A stretch of 64,000 bases of DNA from an uncultured Gemmiger sp. Lineage in GTDB: Bacteria; Bacillota; Clostridia; Oscillospirales; Ruminococcaceae. A program made the position numbers and the translations under genes. The notes beneath the pieces were generated by a model, which worked only from the letters and a program-made list of their open reading frames with translations, was not told the origin of the DNA and searched no databases. Where the stretch lies: assembly GCA_944386495.1 (NCBI GenBank), contig CALXBE010000004.1:1-64000 (forward strand). The letters run 5' to 3'. This document shows, piece after piece, positions 37,201-43,723 of this stretch. How positions within the stretch are numbered: position 1 is the first letter of the stretch; every line of letters starts with the position of its first letter.

Positions 37201-37512
37201 CGCGGCCACCCGGTGGCCGTTTTTGATCAGTGCATCCAGGGAGGCTTTGGCCAGGGTGGTGTCCCCGGTGCCGTACACATTATCCCCGAACTGCTGAATC
37301 AATACTTTGACCCAGTGCCTCAGGATGGTCTCCTTCTGGGGATCTCCCTTTCCCTCCATCTGGATCTGAACTGCAAACTCACCGTTTTTGCTCAGCAGAC
37401 GAAGTCCGGGGCAGCCGTCCCGGGCTGCCTGACGCAGGATTCGGGCCACCTCCTCCCCGGTAGCACCAAAGAGCCGTATGGTATAGATGATGGTCTGGCT
37501 CTCAGCGGCCAT
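34261..37512 (-). CDS. Multidomain CinA-like / pseudo-sortase / SpoIID-LytB membrane protein
   Basis: This 1083-residue protein has four parts. Residues 1-210 resemble the CinA middle (KH-like) and C-terminal domains: IYTIRLFGATGEEV, FGDNVYGTGDTTL, and AADVVTGR where active CinA has AESxTGG. Next is a Pro/Glu-rich linker and one membrane helix (about 420-440). The segment at about 465-650 resembles a class B sortase fold (YLAWPGQDGVLITQG, FLDNTGFTFYTGDEIYRYKIMGVF). It lacks the catalytic His, and the TLxTC-like position reads FLTMLAPA, so it is inactive. A coiled coil (700-738) and a Gly/Pro linker lead to a SpoIID/LytB domain (about 814-1083) with NELGPNA and the conserved ASASTGTASS. The SpoIID domain should face outside and bind or cut peptidoglycan. 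It lies 24 nt after pncC. Confidence 0.85.
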   Translation of the reverse strand: MAAESQTIIYTIRLFGATGEEVARILRQAARDGCPGLRLLSKNGEFAVQIQMEGKGDPQKETILRHWVKVLIQQFGDNVYGTGDTTLAKASLDALIKNGHRVAAADVVTGRMLAKAWEEMPQARNVFDFGKDSYGNPDVSAKMVPAQGLRYKYPGDPLQETASLADVTRKLTGADYAIAYTPHEVGYSPFVLISTVRACWACPIPAGLNQGSVANYLLDVLRRMSLSKRPLLGTVMMSPGGAGPELGQPALDTTIPPIEKPGEQPKPPVRVMNPGPEAPGEDTLEFLLSWDPEQFLYGDKKAGTPAPAAPGKTETIPPVTRREEVPRPPVREEPPVEEPEEEELPPNSLDEITETVRLALEQKDLEEAERRAQAGRHLEEAARAMYGGEEDESLFEGQSEELEQLKKRRRESRRGRGGLTLFVCVLVLIGCAAAFVTGFMKQRQVEPPEARGYGTVDFDQQAQSYLDQAMSRQEGVSGYLAWPGQDGVLITQGEDGSMELSAQAEEYALTDTLDWKGYNTVLRQDSLAQSLAGLEQEDTFLDNTGFTFYTGDEIYRYKIMGVFRLDEQEEGQTAFPLDTYTDLVNYLDYLEFVLEVKIRSLYNVPLEVGETDSFLTMLAPAGEDTLAVVARLVGEGEDQSLVPSAIETNEGALWPAKYYETPDQALEVWQAGYDTWSAWYLEMSQEKTTEEPGRDNTSTGYQEDELEQSIDEMEQTTQDLLNSTDQLIKDLLAQMDDVKGSANESESNINQGAEGNLPDSGVSVDDIINGGSSGGSSGAATPAPTTPSEGGDGGQGGDTTNPTPAPTPAPVNDTITVTMNGSVTTMDLVECLAMVARNELGPNAPDEAYKAQMVATHCWILSQGGAPSVAGMTPTDHLRDLAREVAHVLITYNGQVCFTPYFASASTGTASSADIWGGERAWLQAVDSPYDKTYASNWNTNGNSSGTARYSRQVLQDRILEKLGIDLSSLDPSQWFTILKTNAYGWIGQDGIQIGQGSNSTTCSGRWFRETLTAGRSIDGRSLRSSCFTVQYDAATDTFIFDVYGYGHGCGLSQWGAIGYASNGWNYQQILTHYYTGVTLITY

Positions 37513-37536
37513 AGTTTTCTCCCTCCCTTATGGTCT

Positions 37537-38058
37537 TCATAGCAACTCTTTCCACACCCCGGCGGGGGGCTGCTCTCCCTCCGCCAGTTTCAGGGCCAAT
37601 TCCAGCCCTTTGAGCACGGACATTTTCCGCACCTGCTCCCGGCCGGGATTTCCAAAGGATTCCCGGCTCACCCAGGTCTGGGTTTTGTCCGCCACTGCAA
37701 TATAAACGGTCCCCACCGGGCAGTCCGGGGTTCCTCCATCCGGTCCGGCCAGCCCTGTAAAAGCCAGGGCCAGGTCGGCTCCGCTGACCTTCAAGGCTCC
37801 CCGGGCCATGGCGGCGGCCACCGGACGGCTGACCACCGTGTACTCCTCAATCAGCCGGGGCGCCACCCCCACAAGCCTGGTTTTGGCCGCCGGAGAGTAG
37901 GTGACAAATCCGAACCCCAGAACCTGGGAAGCTCCCGGCACTGCGGTAATGGCCTGGGCAGCCATCCCTCCCGTCAGGCTCTCGGCGGTGGTGATCGTCA
38001 TTTCTTTCTTTTTCAGACCGTCCACCAACCTGGCGGCCGCCTGGTACATCTCATCCAT
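37537..38058 (-). CDS. pncC: Nicotinamide-nucleotide amidohydrolase (CinA C-terminal type)
   Basis: Stand-alone CinA/PncC domain of 173 residues that deamidates NMN to NaMN in pyridine nucleotide recycling. Active-site motifs are intact: TAESLTGGMAAQ, the serine-containing VTYSPAAKTRL, and FTGLAGPDGGTPDCPVGTVYIA. Its ATG overlaps the thiI stop by one base (TGATG). Directly downstream lies the long gene that begins with a degenerate copy of the same fold, suggesting local duplication or a functional pairing. Confidence 0.93.
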   Translation of the reverse strand: MDEMYQAAARLVDGLKKKEMTITTAESLTGGMAAQAITAVPGASQVLGFGFVTYSPAAKTRLVGVAPRLIEEYTVVSRPVAAAMARGALKVSGADLALAFTGLAGPDGGTPDCPVGTVYIAVADKTQTWVSRESFGNPGREQVRKMSVLKGLELALKLAEGEQPPAGVWKELL

Positions 38059-39257
38059 CAGAACTCCACTTCCTGGGGCTGGTCCATCCGAATCCGCACC
38101 CGTTCCACTTCAGCGGCGGCCTGGGCTTCCAGCTCGGCCAGTCCGGGCATGGCCGCCTCCGCCTCCAGAATTTCGGTCAGGGTTGGCCGGGTCTTGGGAT
38201 GGGGCGGAGTAAAGATGGTGCAGCAGTCCTCGTAGGGCTGAATGCTGGTCTCATAGGTACCGATTTTCCGGGCCACCTCCACGATTTCGGTCTTATCCAG
38301 ACCGATGAGGGGCCGGAGAATGGGAATATCCTGGGCGCTGTCGGTGCAGGCCAGAGCCCATGCGGTTTGGCTGGCCACCTGGGCCAGACTTTCCCCGGTA
38401 ATAAGGGCCTGCACATCGATTTCATGGCCGATGATGCTGGCAATCCGCATCATGCTCCGGCGCATAAGCACGGTAAAGAGCACCGCCGGGGCATGGTCCC
38501 GGATGTATTCCTGGGGCTTGGTGTAGGGCACCACATAGAGGATGCAGTTTCCGGTGTACTGGCTGATGATGCCGGCCAGTTCCTCCACCTTCATCCGGGC
38601 CCGCTCGCTGGTATAGGGGGGGCTGGCAAAGTGGATATGATGGAGGGCCAGTCCCCGGCGGGCCATGTAATAGGCCGCCACCGGGCTGTCCAGACCGCCG
38701 GAGAGCATATTCAATGCCCGGCCGCTGGTTCCCACCGGCAGTCCGCCGGCGCCGGGGAACTTGGGCCCGTGGATGTAGGCGCCAAAGTCCCGGATTTCCA
38801 CCATGACCACCAGGTCAGGGTCCTTCACCTTGACCCGGAGATGGGGGTGCTTGCTGAGAAGGTAGGCTCCCAGTTCCCGGCAGATCTCGGGGCTGTTCAT
38901 GGGGAATTTCTTGTCGCTCCGCTTGGCCTCCACCTTGAAGGTCTTGCAGCTGCGGAGGGTGGGGCCCAGATACTCCTCTGCAGTTTTGCAGATGGTGTCA
39001 AAGTCCTTGTCGCAAACTACGCTCCGGGACAGCCGGATGATTCCGAAAATCTTGCTGATCCGGTCGAAGGCGGCATCCACATCACAATTGTCGTCCATAG
39101 GCTCAGCGTACATACAGCTCTGGGCCTTGTATACTTTAAAGTTTCCCAGGTCCTTCAGCCGGTACTTCATGCTCTTGGCCAGCACCGCCTCAAAGGTGCC
39201 CCGGTTCAGTCCCTTCAGGGTCATCTCCCCCTGATAGGCTACAATGATTTCTTTCAT
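38058..39257 (-). CDS. thiI: tRNA 4-thiouridine synthetase ThiI (no rhodanese domain)
   Basis: ThiI adenylates and thiolates U8 of tRNA and in some species feeds thiamine synthesis. The 399-residue protein has the N-terminal THUMP/ferredoxin-like part and the PP-loop LLSGGLDSPVAAYYM (about residue 186). It ends without the C-terminal rhodanese domain, the short form common in Firmicutes, where a dedicated cysteine desulfurase supplies sulfur. That desulfurase is the gene just upstream, with a one-base stop/start overlap. Confidence 0.95.
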   Translation of the reverse strand: MKEIIVAYQGEMTLKGLNRGTFEAVLAKSMKYRLKDLGNFKVYKAQSCMYAEPMDDNCDVDAAFDRISKIFGIIRLSRSVVCDKDFDTICKTAEEYLGPTLRSCKTFKVEAKRSDKKFPMNSPEICRELGAYLLSKHPHLRVKVKDPDLVVMVEIRDFGAYIHGPKFPGAGGLPVGTSGRALNMLSGGLDSPVAAYYMARRGLALHHIHFASPPYTSERARMKVEELAGIISQYTGNCILYVVPYTKPQEYIRDHAPAVLFTVLMRRSMMRIASIIGHEIDVQALITGESLAQVASQTAWALACTDSAQDIPILRPLIGLDKTEIVEVARKIGTYETSIQPYEDCCTIFTPPHPKTRPTLTEILEAEAAMPGLAELEAQAAAEVERVRIRMDQPQEVEF

Positions 39258-40405
39258 CAGCTTCTCCTTTTTGCCAGGGTTTCTTTACCCTCTTTCAGTC
39301 CTTCCAGCAGGGCCTGCACATCCTCCGGGGTGTTGTCAGCACAGAAGCTGACCCGGATGGCGGTGTCGATGGCCCCCTCATCCAGCCCCATAGCCGCCAG
39401 GGTATGGCTGGCCGCCCCCTTGCTGCAGGCGCTGCCGCTGGACACATAAATCTTCCTCTGCTCCAGGAAGTGGAGCATATTTTCGCTCTTAATGTCTCCC
39501 AGGCTGAAGTTCACCACTTCCGCCACCCCGTCCGGGGGGCTGTTCAGGGTGATTCCGGGAATCTGAGCCAGCCCCTCCCGAAGCTGCCGGTTAAGCTGGG
39601 TGAGCCGGGCATGGCGCTGGGTCATGGTCTTTTTGGCCTCCTGGGCGGCCACCGCCATTCCGATGATTCCGGGCAGGTTCTCGGTGCCGGGGCGGATGCC
39701 GCTCTCCTGGCCTCCCCCCAGATAAGGGGGCAGAATATGATACCGCTGCCGGAGATAAACTGCTCCCACCCCTTTGGGTCCGTGAATTTTATGGGCGCTG
39801 ACGGTGCAGCTGTCCACATTTTTCAGATTCAGGGGAATCCTCATCCAGGCCTGGACCCCGTCCACATGGACGGCGGTGCGGGAGTTTTTCTCCTTCACCC
39901 CTGCGGCCAGGGTCTGGATATCCACAATGGTGCCGGTTTCGTTGTTCACCGCCATGCAGGCCATCAGAATGGTATTTTTATCCACCAGGTCCAGCATTTT
40001 CTGGACATCCAGGTGCCCGTCCCGTTCCGGATTCACCACCTGCACATCAAACCCTTCCCGGGCCAGCTGTGCCATGGGCTGGGCTACGCTGGGATGTTCA
40101 AACCCCGAAACAATGATTCGGTTTCCCCAGCCTTTCCGGGCCCGGACGGCCCCCAGAATGGCCAGGTTGTTCCCCTCACTGCCGCAGCCGGTAAAGAACA
40201 CCTCCCCCGGCTGACAGCCCAGGGAAGCCGCTACCACACCTCTGGCCTGAGCCAGCCGCTTTTCTGCGGCAGCGCCGGGGCTGTACAGGCTGGACGGGTT
40301 GGCCCAGTCCTGTTCCAGGCTTTTGGTCATGGCCCCGATCACCGTCCCGGAAGGGATGGTGGTGGCGGCATTGTCCAGATAATGAAGGGCGGCATCTTGC
40401 ACCAT
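39257..40405 (-). CDS. Cysteine desulfurase (NifS/IscS-like) paired with ThiI
   Basis: PLP enzyme releasing sulfur from cysteine. The PLP lysine lies in VSAHKIHGPKG (about residue 205). The persulfide cysteine is in SGSACSKGA (about 323). YLDNAATT opens the protein. The ATG at 40405 (382 residues) is preceded by AAGGAG about 12 nt away. The operon position, overlapping thiI, fits the NifZ-type desulfurase that serves ThiI in Bacillus. No IscU is nearby. Confidence 0.94.
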   Translation of the reverse strand: MVQDAALHYLDNAATTIPSGTVIGAMTKSLEQDWANPSSLYSPGAAAEKRLAQARGVVAASLGCQPGEVFFTGCGSEGNNLAILGAVRARKGWGNRIIVSGFEHPSVAQPMAQLAREGFDVQVVNPERDGHLDVQKMLDLVDKNTILMACMAVNNETGTIVDIQTLAAGVKEKNSRTAVHVDGVQAWMRIPLNLKNVDSCTVSAHKIHGPKGVGAVYLRQRYHILPPYLGGGQESGIRPGTENLPGIIGMAVAAQEAKKTMTQRHARLTQLNRQLREGLAQIPGITLNSPPDGVAEVVNFSLGDIKSENMLHFLEQRKIYVSSGSACSKGAASHTLAAMGLDEGAIDTAIRVSFCADNTPEDVQALLEGLKEGKETLAKRRS

Positions 40406-40541
40406 GGTTTTCAGTTCTCCTTTAGGGTCCTCCCAAACCAAGGCACAGGAGGGCAGCATATAAATATACAGTTTACATTATACCCTATTTTTCCCTAAGG
40501 GGCAAGGAAAAAATGGGGAGAAATCCCGGGAAAAATTGGGG

Positions 40542-40598
40542 TTGACATGTTTGGTCTATAGTGTTAGACTTCTCTTATCAGGTCTAACCGATTAGACC
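40542..40598 (+). promoter_or_regulatory. Promoter and tandem operators of the BlaI-M56-M23 operon
   Basis: TTGACA (40542-40547), 17 bp, TAGACT (40565-40570). Two palindromes share half-sites: GTCTATAGTGTTAGAC (40554-40569) covers the spacer and -10. GGTCTAACCGATTAGACC (40581-40598) covers the start region. Their centres are 28 bp apart. Control by the adjacent BlaI-type repressor is the obvious inference. Confidence 0.8.
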
Positions 40599-40617
40599 AA
40601 GCAAGGAGGCCGCATCT

Positions 40618-40992
40618 ATGAATTCTGTAATTCCTTCCCTGGGGGAGAGTGAATACCGCTTTGCCTGTCTGGTCTGGGCCAATGAGCCTGTTGCCAGCGG
40701 GGAGCTGGTCAAACTGGCCGCCCGGGAGCTGGGCTGGAAGAAAAGCACCAGTTACACCGTTCTGAAAAATCTCATTGCCAAGGGGGTTCTGGAAAACCGG
40801 GACAGCCAGGTCACTTCCCTGATCAAGCAGCAGCAGGTGCAGCAGGCGGAGAGCTCCGCCGTGGTGGACCGTACCTTTGAGGGGAGCCTGCCCCGGTTTG
40901 TGGCGGCTTTTCTGGGAGAGCGTTCCCTTACGCCCCAGGAAGCCGCCCAGCTCCGGGAACTGATAAAAAATTATGAGGAGGGAGCCAAATGA
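40618..40992 (+). CDS. BlaI/MecI-family repressor of the M56/M23 operon
   Basis: The 124-residue winged-helix repressor (LGESEYRFACLVWA, KSTSYTVLKNLIAKGVLE) has a C-terminal dimerisation helix. In known systems a membrane M56 protease cleaves such repressors after sensing a cell-wall antibiotic. AAGGAGG precedes the ATG. Its last four bases overlap the start of the M56 gene (ATGA), so the two are coupled. The tandem GTCTA...TAGAC palindromes at its promoter are its likely operators. Confidence 0.92.
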   Translation: MNSVIPSLGESEYRFACLVWANEPVASGELVKLAARELGWKKSTSYTVLKNLIAKGVLENRDSQVTSLIKQQQVQQAESSAVVDRTFEGSLPRFVAAFLGERSLTPQEAAQLRELIKNYEEGAK

Positions 40993-42329
40993 TCCATCTG
41001 TTCCAAGTCGTCTTTTTCCTTTCCCTGAAAGGAAGCATTGCTGCCCTGGGGGTATGGCTGGTCTGCAAATTGCTTCACCAGCTCCACGCCCCCCGGCAGA
41101 TCTGCCGGATTCTCTGGCTGGCCGTCCTGATTCGGATGGTCTGCCCGGTAGGAATCCCGGTATCCCTGCCCCAGGTAAACCCTGCTTCTGTTCAGGAAGC
41201 GGTTCATTGGGAACAAGACGCCCCTTCGGAGGAAGCGGTTTTCTTCTCCCGGACTGACACTCCGGTTTCCTCCTCCGTTCCTTCCCTGGGAACTCAGCTG
41301 CTGGTTCTGGGCTGGTGTGCTGGTGCAGCGGGGCTGGGGCTCCACGCCCTGACCTCCTCCCGCAAGCTGAAAAAGTAGGTAGCCCTGGCCTATCGCACCC
41401 AGGAAGGTTTTTACACTGGGGAAGGGGTAACCACCCCCTTTGTTTTGGGGACCTTTGTACCTAAAATCTATCTCCCCGGCGGGCTGGACCCCCAGCGGCG
41501 GGAAGGGATTCTCCTTCACGAGCAAACCCACCTCCGGCAGCTGGATCATTTTTTCAAGCCCTTTTGTTATCTGGTGGTCTGTCTCCACTGGTTCAATCCC
41601 CTGGCCTGGCTGGCTTACCGGCAGTTTTCCCTGGAAAGCGAAGCCGCCTGCGATGAGGCAGTAGCCGCCCGGCTGGAACCTTCCCGACGGAAAGATTACT
41701 GCCAGAGTCTGGTGGACTTTGCCCTCTTCCCTTCCCTGACCCTCCAACCACTGGCCCTGGGGCAGAGCAATGTGAAGGCCCGGGTAACTGCCATTCTGGG
41801 GTACAAAAAGCCGGCGGTCTGGGCCCTGGTCCTCTCCCTGGCTTTGGCTCTGGGGATGGGGCTGGCCTGTTTTGCTCAGCCGGTGGAGGGGCAGTCTCTC
41901 CCCTCCAAAGCCAGTGTTCCGGAAACGGCCCGGGAGGAAGCCACCGTCTTCTCCCTGCCGGTGGAGGAATACGACCATGTTTCCTGCCGGTTTGGCTCCA
42001 ACCCCGACAACTTTTCCTACCACAAGGGAATCGACCTGGCCGCCGACCAGGGGACCCCTGTGCTGGCCGCCGCTTCCGGCGTGGTGACCACCGCTCAGAA
42101 CCATTGGAGCTATGGCAACTATGTAATAGTAGACCACGGCAACGGTCTGACCACCCTGTATGCCCACCTGGACACCCTGACGGTGGAGGAGGGAGAAACC
42201 GTGACCACCTCCCAGCAGCTGGGCACCGTGGGCCGTACCGGGAATGTGACCGGAAACTGTCTCCACTTTGAGGTCCGGGAAAACGGCACCGTGACCGACC
42301 CGGAAACTTATCTGAATCTGGAATCATGA
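40989..42329 (+). pseudogene. BlaR1-like M56 sensor protease fused to an M23 domain, interrupted by an in-frame amber stop
   Basis: One continuous frame of 447 codons contains a TAG at 41376-41378 (codon 130). Before it are three membrane helices. After it the same frame continues with TTPFVLGTFVPKIYLP, the zinc motif HEQTH (about residue 177), ACDEAVAARL, and two further helices. A C-terminal M23/LytM domain follows (about 315-446: HKGIDLAADQGTP, TLYAHLD). The LytM HxH reads CLHFEV, so one catalytic His is Cys. Without suppression only a helical fragment is made, unless the second part restarts (an ATG at 41445 lacks a clear ribosome site). Sequencing error, true decay or read-through are all possible. 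Confidence 0.8.
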
Positions 42330-43537
42330 AACGATTTTTTCTTTTCCCTCTGATTTTCTTTATGGCAGTCTGGACTGCCCTGCCGGTGCTGGCGAATTCC
42401 ACCCTGGACCAGCTGGAAGACAATCTTTCCCAGGCCCAGGAGGAATACCAGCAGGAAGCGGACAAGCTGGAGGAAAACCAGCAGGCCGCCGAAAACCTGG
42501 AAAATCAGGTCAACTCCCTAAAAGGGCAGGCCTCTGCCCTCCAGACCCAGCTGGCTGCCGTTTATAATCAGATGGAGACCCAGGGGGCAGTCCTGGCCCA
42601 GGCCCAGCAGGAAGCCGCCGACGCCCAGGCTGCTGCAGACCAGGCACAGGCAGAGTACAACCAGGCCTATGACCAGGGGAAAAAGCAGCTGGCCGCCATG
42701 CAGGAGCTCCACGACGGCGGGGATATTGCCCTGCTCAGCCAGCTTACCGACCTGTATCAGCTTCTCACCTTTGGGGAGGTGCTTCAGGACATGAGCCGCC
42801 AGAACACCCATCTGCTGGACCAGCTTTCCCAGAAGGCGGAGGAATACAACCGCCGGAAGGAGGAAGCCCAGCAGGCCGCCGCTCAGGCTCAGGCTGCGCA
42901 GGAATCCCTGGCCGGCATGCAGGACAAGCTGAACCAGACTGCCCAGCAGCTGGCCCAGGCTCTGGAGGAGAGCAATCAGGCCCTGGAATCTGCACAGGCC
43001 CAGGCTCAGGCCCAGGAAGCCATCACCCAGCAGGCCAAGGCCGCCTGGCTGAAAGCCCAGGCGGAGGTGGATGCCTATGTGAACCAGCAGAGCGGCAACT
43101 ACACCCCGCCCGACCTGACCTGCGAGCTGGATTTCCGGTGTCCCCTGAACAGTTACAGCTACATCTCCTGCTATTACGGGGAGACCGACTACAAGGGGGC
43201 CATCCACGGCGCCACCGACTTTGCCGCCCCGGGTGGGACCCCCATCTATGCGGCCGCCGCCGGGGTGGTGAGCGTGGCTACCACCCACAACAGCTACGGG
43301 AACTATGTGCAAATCAGCCACGGCACCGACAGTCAGGGCCGCCGGTTTGACACCCTCTACGCCCACATGCAGAGTTACTGCGTGGCGGTGGGCCAGCAGG
43401 TGGAGAAGGGCCAGCTGATTGGATATGTGGGAAACACCGGGGATGTGGTGGGAAAATACGGTGGATACCACCTTCACCTGGAGCTGCGGGTGAACGGCAG
43501 TAAAGTGGACCCACTCTCCTATATTCCCGCAAAATGA
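42326..43537 (+). CDS. Secreted coiled-coil M23 peptidase (EnvC/PcsB-like)
   Basis: The 403-residue protein has a signal peptide (about residues 1-23, cleavage after VLA). A long Gln/Ala/Glu-rich coiled coil follows (about 25-250), then a LytM domain (about 285-400). The LytM domain has an intact zinc/catalytic set: HGATDFAAPGGTP, TLYAHM and YHLHLEL. It should cut peptidoglycan cross-bridges outside the cell, with the coiled coil as a regulatory arm. Its start overlaps the M56 gene by four bases (ATGA). It is thus the effector of the BlaI-controlled operon. Confidence 0.92.
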   Translation: MKRFFLFPLIFFMAVWTALPVLANSTLDQLEDNLSQAQEEYQQEADKLEENQQAAENLENQVNSLKGQASALQTQLAAVYNQMETQGAVLAQAQQEAADAQAAADQAQAEYNQAYDQGKKQLAAMQELHDGGDIALLSQLTDLYQLLTFGEVLQDMSRQNTHLLDQLSQKAEEYNRRKEEAQQAAAQAQAAQESLAGMQDKLNQTAQQLAQALEESNQALESAQAQAQAQEAITQQAKAAWLKAQAEVDAYVNQQSGNYTPPDLTCELDFRCPLNSYSYISCYYGETDYKGAIHGATDFAAPGGTPIYAAAAGVVSVATTHNSYGNYVQISHGTDSQGRRFDTLYAHMQSYCVAVGQQVEKGQLIGYVGNTGDVVGKYGGYHLHLELRVNGSKVDPLSYIPAK

Positions 43538-43585
43538 GAAAAGGTGTTGACAAAGGCCGATTTGCTGTGCTATTCTCACCTTGTA

Positions 43586-43659
43586 AAGGATGCCGACTGA
43601 CGGAATTTGTGGGATACCACAGGGGAAGCATCCCGTTAAATGCCGACCGTCTGGGCAAC
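43586..43659 (+). promoter_or_regulatory. ZTP (pfl) riboswitch aptamer upstream of fhs
   Basis: The segment carries the ZTP hallmarks in order: GTGGGATACCAC (43609-43620), then GGGGAAGC, and the 3' consensus GCCGACCGTCTGGGCA (43642-43657). ZTP riboswitches sense ZMP/ZTP, which rises when 10-formyl-THF is short, and turn on one-carbon genes such as fhs. The aptamer end overlaps the first bases of the terminator stem, which is how the switch would work. Confidence 0.88.
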
Positions 43660-43691
43660 ACACAGGGCTATCCCTGGGTGTTGCCCTTTTG
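43653..43691 (+). terminator. Riboswitch-controlled terminator of fhs
   Basis: GGGCAACAC (from 43653) pairs with GTGTTGCCC (ending 43686), with an inner AGGG/CCCT helix, followed by TTTTGTTTTG. The 5' arm shares CTGGGCA with the ZTP aptamer, so ligand binding and termination are mutually exclusive. Confidence 0.85.
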
Positions 43692-43723
43692 TTTTGTTCG
43701 TAAGAAGGAAAGGAGACTGTTTC

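Noticed and set aside
40989..41378. Separate small membrane-protein gene instead of the N-terminal part of the M56 protease
   Set aside because: The same frame continues directly after the TAG with the conserved remainder of the M56 family.
42450..43080. Transfer or frameshift in the coiled-coil part of the M23 protein
   Set aside because: The frame is continuous from signal peptide to LytM domain; low complexity explains the odd composition.
42400..43090. Repetitive CAGGCC-rich stretch as a DNA repeat or CRISPR-like array
   Set aside because: The repetition is codon-level Gln/Ala coiled-coil bias inside an intact gene, without regular spacers.
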